From contig NZ_CP108070.1 in the NCBI RefSeq assembly GCF_036178845.1, positions 2,914,001 through 2,978,000 on the forward strand: DNA of 64,000 nucleotides. Direction: 5' to 3'. The stretch's first letter is position 1, and each line of letters begins with the position of its first letter. The notes beneath the pieces are model-generated. The model ran no database searches. It was given only the letters and a program-made list of their open reading frames with translations, and was not told where the DNA came from. The stretch comes from Streptomyces sp. NBC_00271 (GTDB lineage: Bacteria > Actinomycetota > Actinomycetes > Streptomycetales > Streptomycetaceae). This document shows, one piece after another, positions 47,293 to 54,732 of this stretch. The translations under genes and the position numbers were made by a program.

Positions 47293-48114
47293 CTACGGGT
47301 CGAGGTCGTTTCCGGCCCGCTCCTCGAAGACCCGCATGGCCTTGGCTGTCACCGGGCCCGGCGCGCCCGGGAGTTGGCGCCCGTCGACCCGGTGCACCCC
47401 CTGCACGTCCCGCAGCGTGGACGTCAGGAAGACCTCGTCCGCATGCTCCAGGACATCCAGCGGAAGATCGGTCTCCCTGGCGTCGGTCCACTCGACGGCG
47501 AGCGCGCGCGTGATGCCGGCGAGACAGCCGGAGGCGACGGGCGGGGTGTGGATCTCGCCGTCGAGGACGACGAAGACGTTGGACCCCGTGCCCTCGCACA
47601 GCTGCCCGACCGTGTTGGCGAACAGCGCCTCGCTCGCGCCCTGTTCGCGCGCGCGGGCCAGGGCGACGACGTTCTCGGCGTACGAGGTGGTCTTGAGGCC
47701 GGTGAGGGCGCCGCGCTCGTTACGGGTCCAGGGCACCGTGATCACGGCGGTGGAGTCGGGGCGGCGGGTGGACTCGCCGAGGGCGACGAGCAGGGTCGGT
47801 CCGTGTTCGCCGCGGTCGGACCCGAGCGGGCCGTAGCCACCGGTGTATGTGATCCGCAGTCGGCCGAGCGGCATCGGGTTGGCGTCCAGGACGGCGACGC
47901 AGGCGCGGCGCACCTCGTCGAGGTCGGGTGCGGGCAGCCCCAGGCCGCGCGCCGAGCGGACCAGCCGGTCGAGGTGGCGGGTCAACGCGAACGGCCGCCC
48001 CTCCACCGCCTTCACGGTCTCGAAAATGCCGTCACCCACGGTCAGCCCGTGATCGAAGACGGAGACGCGGGCGGACTCCATGTCCTGCAGACCGCCGTCG
48101 AGCCAGATCTTCAC
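47293..48114 (-). CDS. Aminodeoxychorismate lyase-like class IV aminotransferase (PabC-like)
   Basis: The 273-aa PLP protein has VFDHGLTVGDGIFETVKAVE near the N-terminus, then the catalytic Lys in GLKTTSYAENV and EGTGSNVFVV. Fold-type IV proteins include PabC, Ilv transaminases and D-amino acid aminotransferases. It is adjacent (1 nt) to a pabB-like gene, which favours PabC: 4-amino-4-deoxychorismate to p-aminobenzoate plus pyruvate. GTG 48114 has gaagga 9 nt upstream; an earlier GTG at 48132 is inside the pabB stop region. Confidence 0.88.
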   Translation of the reverse strand: MKIWLDGGLQDMESARVSVFDHGLTVGDGIFETVKAVEGRPFALTRHLDRLVRSARGLGLPAPDLDEVRRACVAVLDANPMPLGRLRITYTGGYGPLGSDRGEHGPTLLVALGESTRRPDSTAVITVPWTRNERGALTGLKTTSYAENVVALARAREQGASEALFANTVGQLCEGTGSNVFVVLDGEIHTPPVASGCLAGITRALAVEWTDARETDLPLDVLEHADEVFLTSTLRDVQGVHRVDGRQLPGAPGPVTAKAMRVFEERAGNDLDP

Positions 48115-48115
48115 G

Positions 48116-49165
48116 TCAGAGAGTCCTTCCACTTTCGTACGCGTCTCCGTACTGCCCCGACGCTACCCCGAGCAGCCTGGCGGCCTTCAGCTCGGTCTCC
48201 TGCCATTCCCTTTCGGGGTCGGAGCCCCAGGTGATGCCGGCGCCCGTGCCGAAACGCAGGACGCCTTCGGCGCGGTCGGTCCAGAAGGTGCGGATGCCGA
48301 CGGCGAGCTGTGCGGTGGCGCGGTCGGCGTCGACCCAGCCGATGCCGCCGCAGTAGGGGCCGCGGGGTGCGGTCTCCAGGGCCTCGATGATGGTCAGGGC
48401 GCTGGTTTTGGGGGCGCCGGTGACGGAGCCGGGCGGGAACGCGGCGGCCAGCAGTTCTGGCCAGCCGGTGTCGGCGCGCAGGTGGCCGCGGACGGTCGAG
48501 ACGAGGTGGACGAGCCCGGGGTGCTTTTCGACGACGCACAGGTCGGGGACGGTGACGGTGCCGGTGGCACAGACGCGGCCGAGGTCGTTGCGTACGAGGT
48601 CCACGATCATGACGTTCTCGGCGTGGTCCTTGTCGAGGAGGTCGGCCTCGGTGCGTCCGGTGCCTTTGATGGGGCCGGATTCGATGACGGGGCCGGTGCG
48701 GCGCAGGAAGAGTTCGGGGGAGGCGGTGGCGATCTCGACCCCGTGGCGGGGCAGTCGGATCGTTCCCGCGTAGGGGGCGGGGTTGCCGCGGGCCAGCAGC
48801 GCGGTGAGGGCGTCGATGTCGGCGTCGGGAGCGAGGGGTGCGGACAGGACGCGGCAGAGGTTGGCCTGGTAGACCTCGCCGGCCGCTATGTGGGCGCGGA
48901 TGCGGCGTACGCCGGCGGTGTACGCGGCGTGGTCGAGGGAGGACGTCCAGTCACCGGGGGTGGGTCCCTGCCACTGCCCGGGGGCGGGGGCGGGCACGGG
49001 TTCGGTGCGTACGTCGGCGAAGCGGGCGCAGATCAGGCTGCCCTCGAAGTCGGCCGCGACGGCCCAGAAACCGGCCGAGTCCAGGGCCGCGGGGTCGCTG
49101 GTGACGTCGAGGAGACCGGTCGCGACGAGGCCACCGAAACGGGCGAGAGGAGGGAGGTCGAGCAC
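48116..49165 (-). CDS. Chorismate-binding aminodeoxychorismate synthase component I (PabB-like)
   Basis: The 349-aa enzyme has the chorismate-binding signature: SGPIKGTGRTEADLLDKDHA, then IVDLVRNDLGRVC, and the C-terminal PPGSVTGAPKTSALTIIEAL and GPYCGGIGWVDADRATAQLA. It lacks a glutaminase domain, so a separate PabA would supply ammonia. It should make aminodeoxychorismate for folate. GTG 49165 is used; the sequence upstream has a TAGACT hexamer 7 nt before it and no ribosome site, so it may be leaderless. The frame to 49243 would add a basic leader. Confidence 0.88.
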   Translation of the reverse strand: MLDLPPLARFGGLVATGLLDVTSDPAALDSAGFWAVAADFEGSLICARFADVRTEPVPAPAPGQWQGPTPGDWTSSLDHAAYTAGVRRIRAHIAAGEVYQANLCRVLSAPLAPDADIDALTALLARGNPAPYAGTIRLPRHGVEIATASPELFLRRTGPVIESGPIKGTGRTEADLLDKDHAENVMIVDLVRNDLGRVCATGTVTVPDLCVVEKHPGLVHLVSTVRGHLRADTGWPELLAAAFPPGSVTGAPKTSALTIIEALETAPRGPYCGGIGWVDADRATAQLAVGIRTFWTDRAEGVLRFGTGAGITWGSDPEREWQETELKAARLLGVASGQYGDAYESGRTL

Positions 49166-49321
49166 GCAGTCGAGTCTAGGTCGGGTGACCTGCGGGTGCC
49201 GTGACCGTGTCCTTTGCCGGACAGACCGCAGCACGCTGCGCAAACGCGTTTTTGTGCTGGCCCGGGAATCCGCTAGAGTTCAACACGTCGCCGGGACGCG
49301 CAAGCCGAACGGAAACGACAC

Positions 49322-49394
49322 GCGGACGTAGCTCAGTTGGTAGAGCGCAACCTTGCCAAGGTTGAGGTCGCCAGTTCGAACCTGGTCGTCCGCT
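49322..49394 (+). tRNA. tRNA-Gly(GCC)
   Basis: 73-nt tRNA, acceptor GCGGACG/CGTCCGC with T73, anticodon loop TTGCCAA, anticodon GCC, T-loop TTCGAAC. CCA not encoded. Confidence 0.97.
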
Positions 49395-49433
49395 CGCAGG
49401 AAGAGGGGGATCATCCCGAACCCCCACACTTCT

Positions 49434-49504
49434 GGTGGAGTGGCCGAGAGGCGAGGCAACGGCCTGCAAAGCCGTCTACACGGGTTCAAATCCCGTCTCC
49501 ACCT
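49434..49504 (+). tRNA. tRNA-Cys(GCA)
   Basis: 71-nt tRNA, acceptor GGTGGAG/CTCCACC with T73, anticodon loop CTGCAAA, anticodon GCA, T-loop TTCAAAT. Starts 39 nt after tRNA-Gly. Confidence 0.97.
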
Positions 49505-49508
49505 CCAA

Positions 49509-49580
49509 GGACGATTAGCTCAGCGGGAGAGCGCTTCCCTGACACGGAAGAGGTCACTGGTTCAATCCCAGTATCGTCCA
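49509..49580 (+). tRNA. tRNA-Val(GAC), copy 1
   Basis: 72-nt tRNA, acceptor GGACGAT/ATCGTCC with A73, anticodon stem CTTCC/GGAAG, loop CTGACAC, anticodon GAC. Only 4 nt after tRNA-Cys. Confidence 0.97.
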
Positions 49581-49614
49581 CTGGTCCGCAAGGACCCGAT
49601 CCATCTGGATCCCC

Positions 49615-49686
49615 GCGCGATTAGCTCAGCGGGAGAGCGCTTCCCTGACACGGAAGAGGTCACTGGTTCAATCCCAGTATCGCGCA
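49615..49686 (+). tRNA. tRNA-Val(GAC), copy 2
   Basis: 72-nt tRNA with acceptor GCGCGAT/ATCGCGC but otherwise the same core as copy 1 (D arm, anticodon arm, variable region and T arm). Confidence 0.97.
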
Positions 49687-49724
49687 CGCAGTACGCACCA
49701 CCCGCACCATGTGCAGGTTCACCT

Positions 49725-49796
49725 GCGCGATTAGCTCAGCGGGAGAGCGCTTCCCTGACACGGAAGAGGTCACTGGTTCAATCCCAGTATCGCGCA
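49725..49796 (+). tRNA. tRNA-Val(GAC), copy 3
   Basis: Identical in sequence to copy 2, 38 nt further on. The spacer between the two is unrelated to that between copies 1 and 2. Confidence 0.97.
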
Positions 49797-49801
49797 CCAG
49801 C

Positions 49802-49838
49802 CGAAGCCCCCGGCCGTCTCGTACGGTCGGGGGCTTCG
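49802..49838. terminator. Terminator of the tRNA cluster
   Basis: A 16-bp stem cgaagcccccggccgt/acggtcgggggcttcg (one G-U pair) with a 5-nt ctcgt loop, followed by tcgtcgtgt. It also lies beyond the stop of the convergent zinc-ribbon gene (49867). Confidence 0.9.
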
Positions 49839-49866
49839 TCGTGTCAGGTCGTTCCTCCGGTCGTGC

Positions 49867-50169
49867 TCAGGAGGAGAAGAGCATGTGGCCGAAGCTCTTG
49901 TGGCGGTGGTGACCGCCGTAGTGACCGCCGCCATGGCCGCCTCCGTGTCCGCCGTGCTGTGGGGCGCCCCACGCGGGCGCGGGCGCCGAGGGGTAGGCCT
50001 GCGGGGCGGACGGGGGCGGCGCGGGCTGCGACCACTGGGACTCCACGCGCGTCAGCGCCTCCAGCTCGCCGTAGTCCAGAAATATCCCGCGGCAGCCGCT
50101 GCACTGCTCGATCTGGACGCCATTGCGGTTGTACGTGTGCATCGGCGCATGGCACTTCGGACACTGCAT
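49867..50169 (-). CDS. TFIIB-type zinc-ribbon protein with His/Gly-rich tail
   Basis: The 100-aa protein has two CxxC knuckles, MQCPKCHAPM (C3, C6) and EQCSGCRGIF (C23, C26), spaced as in the zf-TFIIB family, with FLDYGELEALTR after them. The middle is Pro/Ala/Gln-rich, and the tail has many Gly-His steps (GGHGGGHGGGHYGGHHRHK), which could bind Zn or Ni. Function unknown. ATG 50169. Transcribed away from the tRNA cluster, with a separating hairpin. Confidence 0.85.
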   Translation of the reverse strand: MQCPKCHAPMHTYNRNGVQIEQCSGCRGIFLDYGELEALTRVESQWSQPAPPPSAPQAYPSAPAPAWGAPQHGGHGGGHGGGHYGGHHRHKSFGHMLFSS

Positions 50170-50243
50170 GCTCGGCTCAACTCCTTGCCGTTCGGTACCG
50201 CTTCCACCAGGACAGACACTGTCCTGCCTCGAACGGTTGCACC

Positions 50244-51182
50244 CTACGCCGTCGAGCCGGGCGCCAACTCGGGCGGGACGGCTCCCATTCGGTCACAGGC
50301 GTCGATCACGGCCTGCTGCACCTCGTCCAAGGGGCGCTCCTCCCCCACGGACTTGGCGATCGCCAGGGCCGCGGTCTGCACGGTGAGGGCGCGGGCCGCC
50401 ACGTCCAGGGCGGGCCAGGGATCGCCGTCGGCGGGTACGGCCGGGCCGCCGGCCCGTTGGTAGGCGGTCAGGAAGCGGGTCCACTCGTCGGGCGGGAGCA
50501 GGCCGCAGGCGTACCAGGCGGCCGGGCGGGCCAGGTCCCAGGTCGGGACGCCCACGCCGAGGTCGTCCACATCGATGAGGAGCCAGGGGCCGTTCGGCGC
50601 GGGGTGGCGGACGAGCTGGCCGAGGTGCAGGTCTCCGTGACAGAGGGTCCCCGCGGGCGGCATGGGGGCCTCGGCGCGGGCCCAGGCGGGCAGGGCCGCC
50701 CAGGCGCGCAGCACCGGGGTGGTGGCCGGATGCGGACCCGCCGTCCGCAGCCGGGCGATCGCCCGGGCCGCCTTGGCGGGGCCCCGCATGGGTGGCAGGC
50801 CGTCCGGCGCGGGGGTCCGGTGGAGGCGGGCCAGCAGGGTCGCGGCGGCCTCCCAGGGAGCGGCCTCGGGGGTCTGCGGGTCGACCGGGGTGCCGTACGG
50901 CCAGAAGGTGACCAGGCGGCCGTGGAGGTCGACGGGCTTCGGGCGGAGCGGGGCGAGGAGGATGCCGGTGAGGGCGGGGTGTGCGGCGAGCTCGAGACGG
51001 GGGGAGAGTTCGACGGGGTCCGTGCCGGGGGCGTGGGCCTTGGCCACGGTGTCGCCGTGGCGGACGACGGTGCCGTCGTGGCGGTCGGCGAGGACGGAGT
51101 CGTGGTGTGCGCAGGGGGTGTCGGCGGGGTGGGCCGCGGTGCGCGCCCCGGCGGTCAGGGCGGGAAGCACGTCTGCGGTCAC
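50244..51182 (-). CDS. Aminoglycoside phosphotransferase-fold kinase
   Basis: The 312-aa protein has the APH/choline kinase Brenner-type motif CHGDLHLGQLV and the metal-binding IDVDDLGVGVPTWDLAR further on. The N-terminal nucleotide-binding part is short. Substrate unknown; many such enzymes are not resistance factors. The GTG at 51182 has AGGGGG 4 nt upstream; the longer frame to 51788 is a shadow of intergenic DNA. It is 75 nt downstream from nothing on its strand, so it has its own promoter. Confidence 0.85.
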   Translation of the reverse strand: MTADVLPALTAGARTAAHPADTPCAHHDSVLADRHDGTVVRHGDTVAKAHAPGTDPVELSPRLELAAHPALTGILLAPLRPKPVDLHGRLVTFWPYGTPVDPQTPEAAPWEAAATLLARLHRTPAPDGLPPMRGPAKAARAIARLRTAGPHPATTPVLRAWAALPAWARAEAPMPPAGTLCHGDLHLGQLVRHPAPNGPWLLIDVDDLGVGVPTWDLARPAAWYACGLLPPDEWTRFLTAYQRAGGPAVPADGDPWPALDVAARALTVQTAALAIAKSVGEERPLDEVQQAVIDACDRMGAVPPELAPGSTA

Positions 51183-51313
51183 GGGGCCCCCTGGGGTGTG
51201 CGGTCGGTACCTCGCGAGCGTACGTTCTCCGTCCCCGGGGTCCCTAGCCGTCCCCTCCCGTTCCTGGGGCTCCGCCCCCAGACCCCGGGTGGGTTCGTCG
51301 GGTGCGGGTGGGT

Positions 51314-51350
51314 GGGGGCCGGTCGCGCAGTTCCCCGCGCCCCTGGGGCA
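51314..51350. repeat. Dispersed intergenic repeat, copy 6 (inverted)
   Basis: Core ggtcgcgcagttccccgcgc followed by ccctggggcacgggg. Same orientation as the copies at 25491 and 34871. Confidence 0.8.
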
Positions 51351-51439
51351 CGGGGCTGCGCCCCGGTGCCCCATCGGCCTGAACGGCCTCGTCCTGTCGC
51401 AATCAGGGAAACAGGCCCGCCCTCGCGTCAGGGCAAAAC

Positions 51440-51473
51440 AATGCCCGCGCAGCTCCCCAGCTGCGCGGGCATT
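51440..51473 (-). terminator. Terminator of the 68-aa protein gene
   Basis: A 15-bp perfect stem aatgcccgcgcagct/agctgcgcgggcatt with a 4-nt cccc loop. In the leftward direction it is followed by gttttgccc, a short T tract, as expected for the 51560 gene. Confidence 0.88.
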
Positions 51474-51559
51474 TGTGCCGTCCGCCGCACCCCCGTCCCC
51501 ACGGGGTTTCATGGCCGGATGTCCCCGCCCGGACCGCTCTTCCGGGCCTGGGGCGCCGC

Positions 51560-51766
51560 TCAGCGCCCCAGCATCACGCCCACGGACGACGCTTGTGTGA
51601 CCACTGCGTCCCAGCCGCCGAAGACGACTACGAGCAGGGCCGCCAGAGGAAGGACCATCGCTGTCGCCACCAAGGGGTGGCGCTGACCCTGACGACGCGG
51701 GCGGAACGCGGCGCTGTACGCCTTGCGTCCTGTGCGGATCGCCGTCCGCGGTGCCGTGTGGGCCAT
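51560..51766 (-). CDS. Small membrane protein (68 aa)
   Basis: The short protein is basic at the N-terminus (MAHTAPRTAIRTGRKAYSAA), with one hydrophobic stretch VATAMVLPLAALLVVVFGGW (about 33-52). ATG 51766 has AGGAGAGGGACC just before it, a strong ribosome site that supports it. A strong terminator follows downstream. Function unknown. Confidence 0.75.
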   Translation of the reverse strand: MAHTAPRTAIRTGRKAYSAAFRPRRQGQRHPLVATAMVLPLAALLVVVFGGWDAVVTQASSVGVMLGR

Positions 51767-51965
51767 GGTCCCTCTCCTGACCGAGCATCTATGTGGTTTG
51801 GCAGCGGCGGGTGTCTGACCTCGGGGGACGAGTGCTGCACCCGCCGCTTGACCTCAAATCTATGGGCGCGGCGGCGATCGGTCGTCATGCCCTCGTACCG
51901 ATTGCCGGGCCTCCCGGAGGATGAGCGATGACCTGCGGTGTACTCCCCTGGGTGGAGATGAGGAC

Positions 51966-52241
51966 CTAGGTCTCAGGGTCTTCCCGGAGGGGGCGTCCGG
52001 TGTGCCCGGACTGTTCCGAGCTGTCCTCCCTCGGCACCGGCTGCTCGACCAGCGCCAGCACCCGGGTCGCCATGAAGCGGGCGGTGCGCACCACTGATCC
52101 GCTTCGGGTGACTTCGCTCACTTCCACCACCCCCCGGCGCACCGCGGTCTCCACTCTGCGACCCGCCCTGCTCGCCACCACCTCGTACGTACGCGTCGTG
52201 TCCCCGGCGTCCACGACTATCTCCACGCGATCACCCTTCAC
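51966..52241 (-). CDS. Small conserved protein, unknown function
   Basis: The 91-aa protein is probably beta-rich with alternating Val/Arg/Thr (KGDRVEIVVDAGDTTRTYEV, then RAGRRVETAVRRGVVEV) and a charged tail. GTG 52241 is chosen because GAAGGGGGA lies about 9 nt upstream; a frame to 52280 adds an Arg-rich leader. It is divergent from the Ser/Thr kinase gene with about 200 nt between. No family recognised. Confidence 0.65.
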   Translation of the reverse strand: MKGDRVEIVVDAGDTTRTYEVVASRAGRRVETAVRRGVVEVSEVTRSGSVVRTARFMATRVLALVEQPVPREDSSEQSGHTGRPLREDPET

Positions 52242-52443
52242 AGGTTCAATCCCCCTTCTGCGACGGACGGTTGGGATCACGGGCAGCCCAAAGCAGCCCT
52301 GTTCTCACATTCCCTGACCGTCTTTCAAGTTTCCCACCCGGCACTGACAATCGATCGGACCGTGAGGGCGCGGCCTCTGCGCGCACCCGGCCGGGGAAAC
52401 GTAAGCTGTGGCTCGTCAAACGGACCGGGCAGCGGGGATGGAC

Positions 52444-53757
52444 ATGGCGATGATGCGCCTGAGGCGCGAGGACCCGCGTGTCGTCGGCTCGTTCAGGCTT
52501 CACAGGCGGCTCGGCGCGGGTGGAATGGGCGTGGTCTACCTGGGCTCCGACCGCCGTGGTCAGCGGGTCGCGCTGAAGGTGATCCGACCGGATCTGGCGG
52601 AGGATCAGGAGTTCCGGTCACGGTTCGCCCGCGAGGTCTCGGCGGCCCGGCGGATCAGGGGCGGGTGCACGGCGCGGCTCGTGGCCGCCGATCTCGAGGC
52701 GGACCGGCCGTGGTTCGCCACGCAGTACGTGCCGGGGCCCTCGCTGCACGACAAGGTCGCCGAGGAGGGCCCGATGTCGGCCGCCGACGTGGCCGCCGTC
52801 GGGGCCGCGCTCTCCGAGGGGCTCGTCGCCGTGCACGAGGCCGGTGTCGTGCACCGGGACCTCAAGCCGTCCAACATCCTGCTGTCCCCGAAGGGGCCGC
52901 GGATCATCGACTTCGGCATCGCCTGGGCGACGGGGGCGAGCACCCTGACGCACGTCGGTACGGCGGTCGGCTCGCCCGGGTTCCTCGCGCCCGAGCAGGT
53001 GCGCGGCGCCGCCGTCACCCCGGCCACCGACGTGTTCGCGCTCGGCGCCACGCTGGCGTACGCGGCGACCAACGACTCCCCCTTCGGACACGGCAGTTCC
53101 GAGGTGATGCTGTACCGAGTGGTGCACGAGGAACCGCAGCTGCACGGCGTTCCGGACGCGTTGGCTCCGCTCGTCCGCGCGTGTCTGGCCAAGGACCCCG
53201 AGGAGCGTCCCAGCACGCTCCAACTCTCCCTGCGGCTCAAGGAGATCGCGGCCCGCGAGGCGCAGGGCATGGCGGATGTCCGCCCGCCCGCGCAGCGCAA
53301 TGATCCCGACCGGCCGACGGGGCGCCTGGCCGAGCAGTACGCCGAGCAGCCCACCCAGCGCCGCCCGCAGGGCACACCGCCGCCGCGCACGGGCGGCACC
53401 AACGGGGGCTCGCGGCCGCCACAGTCGGGTGCGCGACCGGCGCCCGCCCGGGGTACCGGACGCTCCGGCAGCAGGCCCGCGCCCCGCAGCGGCGCCGGGC
53501 GTCCCGCCCCCCGGACCACGGGGACCGGGCGGCGGCCGGCCAATCCGCGACTGCTGCGTCAGCGGCTCTTCGTGTTCGTCGTGGTGACGCTGCTCGTCGC
53601 GCTGGGCATCGCGGCGGCGCAGGGCTGCCAGGGGCCGGCACGCGGGCTGGACGACGGGGGCACGCGCGAGGACGTACGACAGGGGCAGTCGTCGTACGCG
53701 CCAGCGCCCGGCGATCCGATGGCCGAGCAGTACCGGGGCCGACTGGACAGTTTCTAG
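52444..53757 (+). CDS. Membrane-anchored Ser/Thr protein kinase (PknB-like)
   Basis: A eukaryotic-type kinase of 437 aa. Seen in order: glycine loop GAGGMGVVYLG, ATP-binding Lys45 in VALKVIRP, catalytic VVHRDLKPSNIL (D139), DFGIA (156), and activation region GSPGFLAPEQVR. After residue ~290 comes a Pro/Gly/Arg-rich linker, then one transmembrane helix, RLFVFVVVTLLVALGIAAAQ, at about 378-398, and a short extracellular tail. No PASTA domains, so the sensor is minimal. ATG 52444 has ggggat upstream; a GTG at 52408 would add 12 residues. Partner substrates unknown. Confidence 0.92.
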   Translation: MAMMRLRREDPRVVGSFRLHRRLGAGGMGVVYLGSDRRGQRVALKVIRPDLAEDQEFRSRFAREVSAARRIRGGCTARLVAADLEADRPWFATQYVPGPSLHDKVAEEGPMSAADVAAVGAALSEGLVAVHEAGVVHRDLKPSNILLSPKGPRIIDFGIAWATGASTLTHVGTAVGSPGFLAPEQVRGAAVTPATDVFALGATLAYAATNDSPFGHGSSEVMLYRVVHEEPQLHGVPDALAPLVRACLAKDPEERPSTLQLSLRLKEIAAREAQGMADVRPPAQRNDPDRPTGRLAEQYAEQPTQRRPQGTPPPRTGGTNGGSRPPQSGARPAPARGTGRSGSRPAPRSGAGRPAPRTTGTGRRPANPRLLRQRLFVFVVVTLLVALGIAAAQGCQGPARGLDDGGTREDVRQGQSSYAPAPGDPMAEQYRGRLDSF

Positions 53758-53760
53758 GGG

Positions 53761-53847
53761 CCTGTCGTTTGGATCAGGTCGTTTCAGGTGACGGGGCTTG
53801 ATCGCCGCCAGACCCGGGCGCGGCCCAGGCCTGATCCAAACGACAGG
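53761..53847. repeat. Terminal-inverted-repeat element (MITE-like) between convergent genes
   Basis: 18-nt perfect inverted repeats cctgtcgtttggatcagg (53761-53778) and cctgatccaaacgacagg (53830-53847) flank 51 nt. Both neighbours' stop codons (TAG at 53755-53757 and, on the minus strand, TAG at 53850-53852) lie at the outer ends. It may act as terminator. The TIR sequence recalls a Streptomyces intergenic repeat family, from memory. Confidence 0.7.
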
Positions 53848-53849
53848 GC

Positions 53850-54668
53850 CTAGAGCTGGGGGCGGCCCGTTGCGACCGCGTAGAAGGCGACCGCGGCCGC
53901 CGCGCCGACGTTGAGCGAGTCGACGCCGTGGGCCATCGGGATGCGGACCCATTCGTCCGCCGCCATCAGGGCCTTCGTGGACAGGCCGTCGCCCTCCGCG
54001 CCCAGCATCAGCGCGACCCGGTCCATCCGGTGCGGGGCCGCCTCGTCCAGGGACCTCGCCTTCTCGTCCGGGGTGAGGGCGAGCAGGTTGAAGCCGGCGT
54101 CGCGAACCGTCTCCAGGCCCTTGGGCCAGGTCTCGAGACGGGCGTACGGGACCGAGAAGACCGCGCCCATCGAGACCTTCACGGAGCGGCGGTAGAGCGG
54201 GTCCGCGCAGTCCGGGGAGAGCAGGACCGCGTCCATGCCGAGTGCCGCGGCGGAGCGGAAGATCGCGCCGATGTTGGTGTGGTCGTTGACCGCCTCCATG
54301 ACGACCACCCGGCGCGCGGACCGCAGGAGTTCCTCGGCCGTCGGCAGCGGCTTGCGCTGCATGGACGCGAGCGCGCCGCGGTGCACGTGGTAGCCGGTCA
54401 CCTGTTCGGCGAGCTCCGGGCTGACCGCGTACACCGGGGCCGGGAGCTCGTCGATGACATCGCGCATGACGTCGACCCACTTGGCGGACAGGAGCATCGA
54501 GCGCATCTCGTACCCGGCGTCCTTGGCGCGTCTGATGACCTTCTCGCCCTCGGCGATGAACAGGCCCTCGACGGGTTCGCGCTTGCGGCGCAGCTCCACG
54601 TCGGTCAGGCCCGTGTAGTCACGCAGACGCGGGTCGTCGGGGTTCTCAACGGTGATGAGATCGGCCAC
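53850..54668 (-). CDS. TrmH/SpoU-family RNA 2'-O-methyltransferase
   Basis: The 272-aa protein has SPOUT-fold motifs: motif 1 NDHTNIGAIFRSAAALGMDA, motif 2 LMLGAEGDGLS and motif 3 MAHGVDSLNVGAAAAVAFYA, where AdoMet binds in the knot. The N-terminal domain, EPVEGLFIAEGEKVIRRAKD, recognises the RNA. The RNA target (tRNA or 23S rRNA) is not clear. GTG start at 54668. The stop is at the border of the MITE-like element, with which it may share termination. Confidence 0.93.
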   Translation of the reverse strand: MADLITVENPDDPRLRDYTGLTDVELRRKREPVEGLFIAEGEKVIRRAKDAGYEMRSMLLSAKWVDVMRDVIDELPAPVYAVSPELAEQVTGYHVHRGALASMQRKPLPTAEELLRSARRVVVMEAVNDHTNIGAIFRSAAALGMDAVLLSPDCADPLYRRSVKVSMGAVFSVPYARLETWPKGLETVRDAGFNLLALTPDEKARSLDEAAPHRMDRVALMLGAEGDGLSTKALMAADEWVRIPMAHGVDSLNVGAAAAVAFYAVATGRPQL

Positions 54669-54732
54669 AGGGTGATACTGCCTTGTCCTGGGTGCGGTGC
54701 CAACGGCTGGGCACGGGTTGGGTTACCGGTGG

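Larger units (their letters stand above)
51183..51559. other. Repeat-rich intergenic region
   Basis: 377 nt without a gene. It holds dispersed repeat copy 6 (51314-51350), a fragment of the tgaacggcctcgtcct element (51379-51395) also seen at 17220, and a terminator (51440-51473). Confidence 0.6.
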
